From IMG/VR virus record IMGVR_UViG_3300032086_001102, positions 1-36,117 of that record: 36,117 bases of DNA, one strand, 5' to 3'. Each line of letters begins with the position of its first letter. Positions within the stretch are counted from its first letter, which is position 1. Both the position numbers and the translations under genes were made by a program. Shown here in pieces: positions 26,101-32,073 of this stretch. This stretch comes from a virus. The notes beneath the pieces were generated by a model. The model saw nothing but the letters and a program-made list of their open reading frames with translations. It was not told the DNA's origin and searched no databases.

Positions 26101-29021
26101 AGCCTACACCTGAGTTCTCAGAAAAGCAAGGCTACAAGCCTTTATCAGAGGACGAGCTAGACCACCCTTCTAGAGTTAAGTCTTTCCTTGATATGATTAA
26201 GGGATACAAGTGGTCACAGGTTCAGAAAGAGGTTATTAAATACGAAGAAGCTAGAGGGTCAAAGGTTGCTATCAAAATGAAAGGTCTTGGTAAAGCTTTG
26301 AACCAGCTCAAGAGAGATCTTGGCGGTACGTTCTTCGCAAGAAAGACTCAAGGCATCACTAAAGAAGAAGCACTAAAAGGACAGATGTTGGCTCATAGAT
26401 TTATGTCTGAATCAAACAAGTCTGCTGTTGTTGATGATATCCTTAAGCTAAAGAATGGTGAGCGTATACTTAAGAACTTACGTATCTTAAGAATGACCTT
26501 TGACGATGCTTCAACAGCATTAGCTACAGAGTCTACGTTCAGCAAGCTTCCTCAGGAGACGAGAGAGAATATCCTTGACAACCTTGGTGTATATCTACAC
26601 CGCTCTTACAGGTTCTTTGAAGACCCAACATACCGATTTAAATTCAGTAGAGCTGGTAAACTTCTAGGTCTTGACAAAGCTCCAAGAAACCAAGCTGTTG
26701 AGGCTGAGTTTATGATACTCCATAACAACTGGATTCAGAAGTTGATGGATGAAGCTGGCTACACCAGAGAGCAGGCTATACGTTCTACATTGGTTAAGGC
26801 TACGAAAGGAGATAAGAAGGGATTGTCAAAGAGAGAACTGTTACTAAAAGAAGCTCAGGACAATATTGACAACCTTGTTAGAGACTACAACAACCTGTTG
26901 AACGACAGAAAGAAGATGCGTGCTCAAGGTAAGGGTACAAATATTCCTAACAGTGCATTCCTGGAGAAGAAAGATATACCTGTACACATCAGAGAGCTTC
27001 TCGGTGAAGTCAAAGACCCTATTGCTGTTATGGCTGCTACCGGTCAAACACTCTTTAATATCTACGAAAAAGGTAAGATGGTAGAGATGCTGTCAAAAGG
27101 TATCTACGAAAACCTTAAGAACGTGTACGCTAACGAGGAGTACGGTAAAGACTTCTCTAAGCTTGATGCTAAACAGCAAAAACAGATTCTTGACAGAGCT
27201 CAGAAAGAGCCTATGATCAAGCTGAACAAGGATATCACGGAACGTGATAAGGCTACGTTCAAGCAAATCAATGACCCTATGAGCCCTCTAAATACAAGAT
27301 GGGTACACAAAGATATCGTTGAAATCATACAAGCATCTCCAATCTACGAGACAAATAAATCAGGTCTTGAAGGTGGTTTCTGGAGATCATACTTCTTCAC
27401 ACTAAAGAACCTACGTATGGTTAACGTGTTGCTTAACACTCCTACTTGGGGTAAGAACGCCATTGGTACGCTGTACTTCTCTGCTGCTAACGGTTGGTTC
27501 AACCCTGTTGACCAAGCAAAGAACCTCAAGGCAAGTGTTGAAGGATTGCTAAAAGGCGACCCTAAATACTTTGAGATGCTTGAAGAGATGGCAGAGAATG
27601 GATTGATTGGACAGTCGTTTAGTGTAAACCAAATTGGTCTATCAGCATTTGCTTACTACTACGGTGTTACTGGAGATAAATCTTTCTACGACAAGTATGT
27701 AGCGACAACAAAAAACATTAGCAAGAAGGTTCTTGGTGACCTCGGTAGCCTTTACGCTTCTATTGATGACTTTGGTAAGATGTCTATTTACCAGAACGAG
27801 CGTGCATCATTTGCCCGTAAGATGTATGGAGCTGAATATGAAGACCTGTCTGCACCACAGCAGAAGAAGGTTAGAGCTGCTGCCGCAGAACGTGTTAAAG
27901 ATAACACACCTACCTGGGGACGTATCACTAAAGCGGGTAGAGCTGCACAGAGATTGCCTATTGGTGACTTCCAAGGCTTCCGCTTTGAGGCGTTTAGAAG
28001 TACTTACAGAATCGTTCGTAACACAATGGATGATCTAAACGTGTTGATGAATGACAAGAGTTTAAGTGAAGAGCAGAAGAACGAATACAGAAAAGATATC
28101 GCAAGAAAGATGACTGGGCTTGGCTTCGTTGGAACCTCTGCTCCATATGCTATCATTAAAGGAATGTCTTACGGTAACTGGATACTATCATCTGTATTGG
28201 GTATGTTCGGATTTGATGATGACGAGGAAGAACGTAAGAAGAAGATTAATGCTTACGACTCAGCTACAGAGGTAAGACCTGGATGGTTGAAGCATCACAA
28301 GGTATGGGTTAAGAGTATTGATGACGACCTAAAGGTTCGTGTATACGACTACACTGGTTTTGATCCATACGCTGAGGTGTTTGGGTTTGATGGATACTTC
28401 AGTGTGATGCAGGACGTTGTTCAACCAAACATGGCTGTAAATATCTTTACCTCTATTGCTAAGAATCAAGATGTATATGGTCGTGATATTGCTGATCCAT
28501 CTGACCCAGCATTCCGTAGAATTATGGAACTGGCTAAATACGGTGGCTCTCAATTCCTACCATCTTTGATAACCTCATCAACTAGAGATGCGTCTAAGAG
28601 ACAAGAAGAGATTGACAAGGTTAAGAGATACTTGAAGCTACAAGGTCTTAATGCTAATGACTTTGGAATTGAAGATGTGAATGTACCTAAGGAAACATTG
28701 AAGCTGATCAAAGACAGAATGTTGGTACGTGACTACGAGTACGATATGGTACAGCAGTTTAACTACGCTGTTAAAGGATACAAGAAAAGCTTTGGTGAAA
28801 ACTACTTAACCAGTAAGTACCCAGAGCATAGAAAAGCTATCCTTGACGATGTAATGAAGATGTACACAGCTGTTGTGAAAGTTGCAGCATATAAAGGTAA
28901 CTACACTAAGATTGATGACGCTACTAAAATCATTGAAAGAAACTTTGATGATACTGAGGTGGACTACATGTTCAACGGTAGAGATTACAGTGATGCTATA
29001 CCAAAAGGGTACTTTGACTAA
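20136..29021 (+). CDS. Giant polyvalent virion protein with RadC/JAB metalloprotease motif
   Basis: 2961 residues in one open frame. Residues ~1-45 (FAAQIKAKYPEYKDYDD) repeat a K-Y-P-x-Y motif; ~50-360 are helical and partly hydrophobic; ~355-535 are strongly coiled-coil; ~720-785 is a Pro/Glu-rich linker (EPEPEAAPEPE). The most recognisable domain is RadC/JAB-like at ~1722-1838: HNHPSGNLSSSPGD gives H1787, H1789, S1797 and D1800 in the JAMM pattern HxH-x7-SxxD. The segment after it (~1850-1970) is mixed alpha/beta. The last ~950 residues are long helices without known motifs. The lengthy chain with several small domains fits the polyvalent proteins of phages, presumably packaged and ejected with DNA, as for the gp16 position of T7. 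No polymerase, lytic transglycosylase or other catalytic motif was seen by eye. An unusual run of 10 As lies near the start. Confidence 0.8.
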   Translation: MPNEKLSIQDFAAQIKAKYPEYKDYDDTVLTEAILDKYPVYQGQVDYAPKKKEVTPSPSLGGESVSVAEVEEAPNPIWGKIKELDAAFGRAIAHAPILGELVAGSDRLVSGLLDYTNMTLDYMMAAQVPSAAPFKEKLEFVQSSTGDNVLDRLADGWSNNADYIRETRNLSAGISKEDAEKGIVGLLGQGDYGKAAFLTLSGATEAVPSIALAASTGLAPVSLSAAGSKYREIEDNPIYSPVEKFLFANASGLVEGLSEMMGGGDLRAMQKILGNKQALDAYRNAFINTAKKSDLYIQMGKAGLEEGFEEAIVASFDEAVASIKEGRPVNYNRIADDFLVGMTAGGGTMVTANGLSARGSLKNEKARAKRAQEINDLKQKKSEATPEEAVSIDNMIKKNVSAMRTLIDQDAEFFSTFSKEDQERIRAIDQQLNDIEKARALAPDGEIKFLLQSQSLELYAEKEKIESKYRSEEENNITANASQEELDEIRRVEATIIDKKQRLENTESETTKEVIQSQIDALQLELDGKKKEVLGRVAPKQEAAPKQEFTPEEEPAPVTVDLEVPKDAQPANFEDLMSGRVTIKTPSGKTEMGRIIDEGNGKMSVRTDEGNIIEVGNIEDLKGVEASTLGLAKAEEIVSIEGNEITVRGQQYTNNYSDPLAAINRDEDGNIQSVTLDAADGTKRTFRGTAGDEIAYNIILSQYSEAELEQELENLAQQDEETNTELAPTPEAEVAPAPETATDTEQAPEQEPEPEAAPEPEVKPEPEVTPEQEAAPEPEAKQDVAPDTDIKPAFSSWSEHVDYFKKNPDARKRIDGPVFPKSYGLDMSPKVEVYPNGTYNIEVSYSVRRKGEAWGSSTLGMLENYLKGLPFAEALDEAFNNIENSIFRTSTPVYTEKEIAKIISIIENWQKQTLADNEFTKPKESSTKTDAVDTDMASRFEASGDMTSGNPNVQWKNEEDFYSQVNRGTGMSDDFRKQVAVAAVINSAKRDKAILDGKKPVSNNELVNKPLDSIERFRTVGKQGKIEYFAGREMSPGKGWKAIYGMPLASRIVDTEDVLVKAGLKEEKSTAAPEIKKSDVEKILKGRYHSFQKTEEVLGKLVSRDQSFTDGGKIVQETFEKATIQQILANDGSRVERLLDKNGNPIGDPLINIRLDSEDMKKFLEGQSGNMFSITDKQITEIFRKKLQSGAKPALEAAPSKPEKKSESKKKPIPSKQDIIDAERHTPLSLNSDANVKNIKDIVKFGIGVMIESDKEGAKKKKFFKHSNPKTKYGLVGPGFKQNDIQEVKKVIIEFVQGYNSMINSMPEEARPKDMLIDSRKKAIDAIKSYVKDKTYPVGVNKILYDTVTIGDVSKVLTFADAIKQMDDSEFAKLKNYTEKSDKKSGAKPTVIAGVKLTDEEAKRAAGYTVPAEDLKNFFVTKKGEPFTVPNKEWWEVAKKIMNLGAGVSVRLDIYEGGFDKNPKRKRTKDAPKTIHIHGGDKNAAKSVKDVLEFKYKGLKGVEAISELEEDFFFKLANPWIERIESKGKVKKFKPETVGQVKWGNNGMYGFDLITKARAFDALSKGKPAKKLVLDGYESDNFSDYATESLLPKDIKDLKAEGFDVEKEYVSAVAKAFNETEEAVRKALGFDAITDDSEVVAVKYPKTEELTGADVAPSGAYTDQKTQTVNSKEVGPVKFKSSMVSKNKTGELTIQQRIYEENDTFNLTGPETIKGPEDVAFLLRHLESAASENAFLVIANKDGDYKTIWLGTGTQNSQSIDPLEIAASIDSARYDLKGDEVFVYFVHNHPSGNLSSSPGDKAVFAKLETYVNTLKGVTLMDGIIVNLDSGQFTTFNSRRNTDTPDVRKTKDLIPAPVYSFSRKEVYVPASERVGILSSDAISKFMTNIKVKNTNKIGHIVLDQSFSITYFAFVKPNISGAEWARTMAADIGRHGKAVVVVGPSSESSKVQAAVNALKKMQLNAQVLDSSVNAANLRTDEPTVDYVILEEPTPEFSEKQGYKPLSEDELDHPSRVKSFLDMIKGYKWSQVQKEVIKYEEARGSKVAIKMKGLGKALNQLKRDLGGTFFARKTQGITKEEALKGQMLAHRFMSESNKSAVVDDILKLKNGERILKNLRILRMTFDDASTALATESTFSKLPQETRENILDNLGVYLHRSYRFFEDPTYRFKFSRAGKLLGLDKAPRNQAVEAEFMILHNNWIQKLMDEAGYTREQAIRSTLVKATKGDKKGLSKRELLLKEAQDNIDNLVRDYNNLLNDRKKMRAQGKGTNIPNSAFLEKKDIPVHIRELLGEVKDPIAVMAATGQTLFNIYEKGKMVEMLSKGIYENLKNVYANEEYGKDFSKLDAKQQKQILDRAQKEPMIKLNKDITERDKATFKQINDPMSPLNTRWVHKDIVEIIQASPIYETNKSGLEGGFWRSYFFTLKNLRMVNVLLNTPTWGKNAIGTLYFSAANGWFNPVDQAKNLKASVEGLLKGDPKYFEMLEEMAENGLIGQSFSVNQIGLSAFAYYYGVTGDKSFYDKYVATTKNISKKVLGDLGSLYASIDDFGKMSIYQNERASFARKMYGAEYEDLSAPQQKKVRAAAAERVKDNTPTWGRITKAGRAAQRLPIGDFQGFRFEAFRSTYRIVRNTMDDLNVLMNDKSLSEEQKNEYRKDIARKMTGLGFVGTSAPYAIIKGMSYGNWILSSVLGMFGFDDDEEERKKKINAYDSATEVRPGWLKHHKVWVKSIDDDLKVRVYDYTGFDPYAEVFGFDGYFSVMQDVVQPNMAVNIFTSIAKNQDVYGRDIADPSDPAFRRIMELAKYGGSQFLPSLITSSTRDASKRQEEIDKVKRYLKLQGLNANDFGIEDVNVPKETLKLIKDRMLVRDYEYDMVQQFNYAVKGYKKSFGENYLTSKYPEHRKAILDDVMKMYTAVVKVAAYKGNYTKIDDATKIIERNFDDTEVDYMFNGRDYSDAIPKGYFD

Positions 29022-29053
29022 TGAAACAAAATGAAATTTAATCATATAATACT

Positions 29054-29308
29054 ATGAAACAACTAATCAAAAAAGTTATGAGCTTCGGAGAAATTTTTAA
29101 AAACGACAACAGCTACAATGAAAAGACTGTCATTGGCTTTCTATCATTTGCTGTTATGGTTTTAGTGATGGTAGCTGACGTAGTCAGTGGTGCCTTCGGA
29201 AAGGATTTAGTGATCAATGAATTCACTTACAATTCTTTCGTAATAGTGACTCTTGGGTCATTTGGTATCGCGGGCTTGGAGAAGTTTGCTGGTAAAAAAG
29301 CAGAGTAA
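29054..29308 (+). CDS. Putative holin
   Basis: 84 residues. Two hydrophobic segments at ~25-46 (VIGFLSFAVMVLVMVADVVSG) and ~59-80 (YNSFVIVTLGSFGIAGLEKF), with a basic N terminus (MKQLIKKVM) and a charged C-terminal tail (AGKKAE). The size and topology fit a two-TM holin. It stands directly before a DUF5675 gene and a candidate spanin, and the TAATG junction to the next gene argues for one lysis operon. Pore formation in the inner membrane is inferred. Confidence 0.65.
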   Translation: MKQLIKKVMSFGEIFKNDNSYNEKTVIGFLSFAVMVLVMVADVVSGAFGKDLVINEFTYNSFVIVTLGSFGIAGLEKFAGKKAE

Positions 29309-29802
29309 TGGACTTAGAAGTATTACGCTTCAGCAGTCAGGAAGACAGCACCAATGGGATACTATTCAATGTTACTGGAGGAAAAAGAGAGTTCTTATGC
29401 TACACGCTTGAAGATGAGCATAGGAATAAGAAAGTCGCTGGCGAGACTAGAATCCCTGCCGGAACATACGACCTTGTCCTCAGAAAAGTTGGTGGATTCC
29501 ACAGCAGATATTTAAATAAGTATGGGGAAATGCACAAAGGAATGTTATGGGTATGGGACGTGCCTGGCTTTGAGTATATCCTTATTCACACTGGTAATAC
29601 TGATGAACATACTGCTGGGTGTCTTCTCGTTGGTGATAGTCAACAAGCGAATTTTGGCGAAAGCAATGGTTTCGTTGGCTCGTCTAATAAGGCGTATAAA
29701 AGAATTTATCCTCCCATCGCCAAGGCAATAGAGGATGGAGAAAAGGTTACTATTACCTACGTTGACTTTGACAGCGAAGGTATATTCTATGCAAAAATAT
29801 GA
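29308..29802 (+). CDS. DUF5675 lysis-associated protein
   Basis: 164 residues. The signature ETRIPAGTYDLVLRKVGGFH, then KGMLWVWDVPGFEYILIHTG and TAGCLLVGDSQ, is that of the DUF5675 family. His94 in HTGN and Cys105 in AGCLLVG, eleven residues apart, recall the His and Cys of L,D-transpeptidase-like active sites; this link is speculative. No signal peptide is seen, so export would depend on the holin. The neighbours (holin before, ART-like protein and candidate spanin after) make a cell-wall-cleaving role likely, filling the otherwise missing endolysin slot. The ATG is coupled to the holin stop (TAATG) and its stop overlaps the next start (ATGA). Confidence 0.65.
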   Translation: MDLEVLRFSSQEDSTNGILFNVTGGKREFLCYTLEDEHRNKKVAGETRIPAGTYDLVLRKVGGFHSRYLNKYGEMHKGMLWVWDVPGFEYILIHTGNTDEHTAGCLLVGDSQQANFGESNGFVGSSNKAYKRIYPPIAKAIEDGEKVTITYVDFDSEGIFYAKI

Positions 29803-30842
29803 AAGCAAAGAACAGATACAAAAAAGGTGGACATCTACCTCCAGCTATAAGGAGGCTAAGAGAAAGAGCTAATCGTAATAATTTAAAACCAAAACCAATT
29901 CAAGGTGGTTTTCTTGATGAGGTTTCTGTAACAGCCCCTGTATACGAAGGGCCAATGATAAGACGCTCAACTGCGGATGAATTACAACCAACCAACAGCA
30001 ACTTCAGAATGATAGGCGCTGACAGGAGTGGTGGTCTTAGTGCATTGAGAGGGTTAGGAAAGGGAATAGCAAGACTTATTAAGGGTAATCGTTCTAATAT
30101 TGCAAAGAATATTGATCTTGAGGCTATACAAAACGCATACGATAAACAAATGAGTATACCTTATGGAGCTAATATGGATATTGCAAGCGATGTATTTCCG
30201 GGAGGTGCTCTGTATGGTAAGGGTTCTGCATTTTCAAAACCCGAAACATTAGAGAGAATAGCTAATTTTCAAAAAGATTTATCACCTGTTCCTTTTCTGT
30301 ATACCCACGGAACTGGTTCAAGTGCTCTTCCAGGCATATTCAAGAACAAGGGATTGATATCAGCTGAAGAATTACAGAGAGCTGGTAAATTGGTAACAGG
30401 AGAGGGTGTAGAAGTGAACCAAATGATTCAAGGCGTTAGAGATGCTCAGAATACTGTTTCTACAGCATCTATAGCTAACCCTGGAGCAGCTGCTGGTTAC
30501 GCCATAAGGTATGGAAAAGGTGCTAATAATTACCCTGTTGTATTTGGTATCAACCCTAAATACGGTGCTCAATCAAGAATGAGTATACCTAGATCTACAA
30601 TTGAAGGCGAGGCTATGTTTAATAAAGGTATAGGTTTTGACGAAATAAGTAACATATTTGTTCCAGACGCAAACAAAGCTCAGTTTATGAAAACATATGG
30701 AGGTCAGCTGGGTAACATAAAAGTAGGATCGTTTGACGATTATGTAAATCAAGCTCAAGCGTTACAGAGAAGAAAGATAAGTGGAGCAAGCCCATTCCTT
30801 TATAAAAAAGGTGGTTCGGTAAAATCAAAGTATAAAAAATGA
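29799..30842 (+). CDS. Putative ADP-ribosyltransferase-like protein in the lysis cassette
   Basis: 347 residues. The N terminus is basic (MKAKNRYKKGGHLPPAIRRL), a loose linker follows, and residues ~165-315 form a recognisable core: FLYTHGTGSSALPGIFKNKG with H170 in HGT, a GYAIRYG segment (Y234), and a EGEAMFNKGIGFDEISNIFV segment with E269/E271. The order HGT, Y, then E, with a GL(I) after the first motif and an I-F-V-P near the end, fits the H-Y-E type of ART/PARP-like NAD-dependent transferases. The substrate is unknown. The C terminus is again basic with a YKKGG. It overlaps both neighbours by 4 bases (ATGA). Confidence 0.6.
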   Translation: MKAKNRYKKGGHLPPAIRRLRERANRNNLKPKPIQGGFLDEVSVTAPVYEGPMIRRSTADELQPTNSNFRMIGADRSGGLSALRGLGKGIARLIKGNRSNIAKNIDLEAIQNAYDKQMSIPYGANMDIASDVFPGGALYGKGSAFSKPETLERIANFQKDLSPVPFLYTHGTGSSALPGIFKNKGLISAEELQRAGKLVTGEGVEVNQMIQGVRDAQNTVSTASIANPGAAAGYAIRYGKGANNYPVVFGINPKYGAQSRMSIPRSTIEGEAMFNKGIGFDEISNIFVPDANKAQFMKTYGGQLGNIKVGSFDDYVNQAQALQRRKISGASPFLYKKGGSVKSKYKK

Positions 30843-31267
30843 AATGGCTGGCAAAGTTAACTCTAATGCTGTTATTAACGAGTTGCAGCGCACAATGGCA
30901 CTTGAAGAGAGCGGTGCAAAAAGATCCTTTGATTCTGGAAAAAGATACGTTGGTTGTCACCGACACGGTTGTAAGCCCACCTGTGGCTATCACGGATACT
31001 GTGACTTTGAAGCAACACGACACTATAACTGTAGTGAAGGATCGTCTGAAGGTACAATTAGTAAAGGTGCAAGACACCATTATTATAGACGCAGTATGCG
31101 ACTCGGATACGATAATAACAACGATTGAAGTACCCTACGAAAAGATAGTTTATGTACAACAAAAAACACTTGGTCAAAAAATACAATCATTAGTTTTTTA
31201 CTTTGGGCTAGTACTACTAGCATTGTATATAGTAAGAAGACTAATTGATAATGTATTGAATGGCTAA
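30839..31267 (+). CDS. Lipoprotein with C-terminal TM, candidate unimolecular spanin
   Basis: 142 residues. The N-terminal signal MKWLAKLTLMLLLTSC ends in a lipobox with Cys16, so the processed protein is an outer-membrane lipoprotein. A beta-rich stretch rich in Val, Thr, Asp and Ile follows (residues ~35-110), then a C-terminal TM helix at ~115-133 (SLVFYFGLVLLALYIVRR). One chain joining outer-membrane lipid anchor and inner-membrane helix is the hallmark of u-spanins such as that of phage T1. The position after holin and DUF5675 supports this. Overlap ATGA with the upstream gene. A second frame over this gene has a 94-residue ORF, which looks like a shadow. Confidence 0.65.
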   Translation: MKWLAKLTLMLLLTSCSAQWHLKRAVQKDPLILEKDTLVVTDTVVSPPVAITDTVTLKQHDTITVVKDRLKVQLVKVQDTIIIDAVCDSDTIITTIEVPYEKIVYVQQKTLGQKIQSLVFYFGLVLLALYIVRRLIDNVLNG

Positions 31268-31373
31268 ACGAAAAAAACAACAGCAACCTCGTAAGAAGGA
31301 GTACTGCGAGATTGAACCTAAGGAGTGTGACGGTAACTGCTGTTACGCAAAGAGCAAAAAAAAAGGAGGCTAA
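31260..31373 (+). CDS. 37-residue Cys-rich basic microprotein
   Basis: 37 codons from the ATG at 31260, overlapping the preceding stop by 8 bases. The product is Lys-rich at both ends and has four Cys (16, 23, 27 and 28), with E-Y-C-E-I and C-D-G-N-C-C-Y, ending in KKKGG. The four Cys could bind metal or form disulphides. The last codons and TAA lie inside a terminator hairpin: the TAA is in the loop. Function is unknown. It is the last gene of the late operon. Confidence 0.6.
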   Translation: MAKRKKQQQPRKKEYCEIEPKECDGNCCYAKSKKKGG

Positions 31374-31383
31374 TGCCTCCTTT
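31362..31383 (+). terminator. Terminator ending the late operon
   Basis: A perfect 9-base-pair stem (AAAGGAGGC with GCCTCCTTT) and a TAAT loop that holds the stop codon of the microgene. A-rich on the left and T-rich on the right, it can act for both strands. Confidence 0.85.
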
Positions 31384-31477
31384 CTCTTATCTGAAAACTA
31401 TAACTCAATACCAAAGAAATGTGGGGAGAGAGATTCGGTACGAGATACAGGTCAAATATATAAAACATATATGACAT
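31384..31477. other. Intergenic region between convergent gene blocks
   Basis: About 95 bases between two facing terminators. No ORF with a plausible start, no -7 box and no tRNA-like fold was seen; it is slightly A/T-rich with an ATATAAAACATATATG stretch. It looks like a plain convergent junction. Confidence 0.6.
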
Positions 31478-31509
31478 AAAAGAGAAAGGGATAGAAATAA
31501 TTCTACCCC
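31478..31509 (-). terminator. Terminator for the leftward operon
   Basis: On the minus strand a 9-base-pair stem (GGGGTAGAA with TTCTATCCC, one G-U pair), loop TTAT, then a T-rich TTTCTCTTTTA. It sits just after the 40-residue gene. Confidence 0.75.
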
Positions 31510-31521
31510 CTTCAATACGTT

Positions 31522-31644
31522 CTAACCGCTACAACTCTCACATTCCGGATTGTCAATAGAGCATTGAGCGTTCTGATTTTTTTCACTGGTTTCAAGCTCG
31601 TTCACAAAGTCTGCGAAGCTGTCGTTCATCTGTAGTTCAGACAT
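31522..31644 (-). CDS. 40-residue Cys-containing microprotein
   Basis: Minus strand, ATG at 31644, stop TAG at 31524-31522; 40 codons. The product begins MSELQMNDSFADFVNELE, acidic and probably helical, and ends with CSIDNPECESCSG, three Cys in the last 13 residues. It stands alone after the GIY-YIG gene and before a terminator. An A-rich leader precedes the start, and a weak TATCTTTA box at 31690-31683 may serve as promoter. Function is unknown; the Cys cluster may bind metal. Confidence 0.6.
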   Translation of the reverse strand: MSELQMNDSFADFVNELETSEKNQNAQCSIDNPECESCSG

Positions 31645-31695
31645 AACATTTGTTTTATAGGGTTAGAAAAATAAAGAGCTTGTAAAGATACACAA

Positions 31696-32073
31696 TTAAG
31701 CAGTGTAGTGGAAGCCGTGGTAACCCATAATGTGCAGCCTGGTTTCCATAAGATGAGCCTGTTTAGCGCTGGTAAATCTAGCTACGACCTCATACCCTTC
31801 AACTATCTTTCCCTTCTTCTTGTGGTCCCTCATGCGTTGCATTAGATCCTTTGTCATGCCCACATAGTGCTCCTCTGGAAGATAGTATACCGTGTATATA
31901 TAGTTGCCTTCATTATCCCTATCTCCATATTTACCTGTTCGCTTGCTGTCACTCTTCTTTTTGCAAGCCTTGCAGTAAGAGGAAAGGCCATTCTTTTTTG
32001 ATCTATCCCTATGGAATAAACCTCTTCTCTTTGTTCTATTGCACTTTGAGCATTTAGCTTTTTGAGCCGGCAT
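31696..32073 (-). CDS. Zinc-finger GIY-YIG endonuclease
   Basis: 125 residues. The N terminus holds two CxxC pairs (C8/C11 and C34/C37), a zinc-ribbon type found in phage HNH and GIY-YIG nucleases. The GIY-YIG-like core follows: TVY at 61-63, YVG at 70-72, R80/R82 with H84, and E110 as candidate metal ligand. This is the order expected for the family. Substrate and role are unknown; such small nucleases are often free-standing homing enzymes, but here the gene is within a DNA-metabolism operon and overlaps the upstream gene by 20 bases. Confidence 0.7.
   Translation of the reverse strand: MPAQKAKCSKCNRTKRRGLFHRDRSKKNGLSSYCKACKKKSDSKRTGKYGDRDNEGNYIYTVYYLPEEHYVGMTKDLMQRMRDHKKKGKIVEGYEVVARFTSAKQAHLMETRLHIMGYHGFHYTA

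Noticed and set aside
20136-29021. Virion RNA polymerase in the giant protein
   Set aside because: crAss-like phages carry giant polymerase proteins, but I saw no DxDGD-type catalytic motif; the only clear catalytic pattern is the JAB motif.
13594-29021. Tape measure protein of a long-tailed phage
   Set aside because: No tail tube or sheath, baseplate or tape-measure-type repetitive helix with TM segments was seen; the nozzle-like and ejection-type order fits a podovirus.
29022-29053. Short ORF MKQNEI before the holin
   Set aside because: Six codons only, repeating the ATGAAACAA of the true holin start; probably chance or a tiny duplication in the leader.
30844-31128. 94-residue ORF in another frame of the candidate spanin gene
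   Set aside because: The spanin frame has a lipobox and TM helix at the right ends; the other frame has no coherent pattern. Embedded Rz/Rz1-like overlap was considered but the second frame has neither a signal peptide nor a lipobox.
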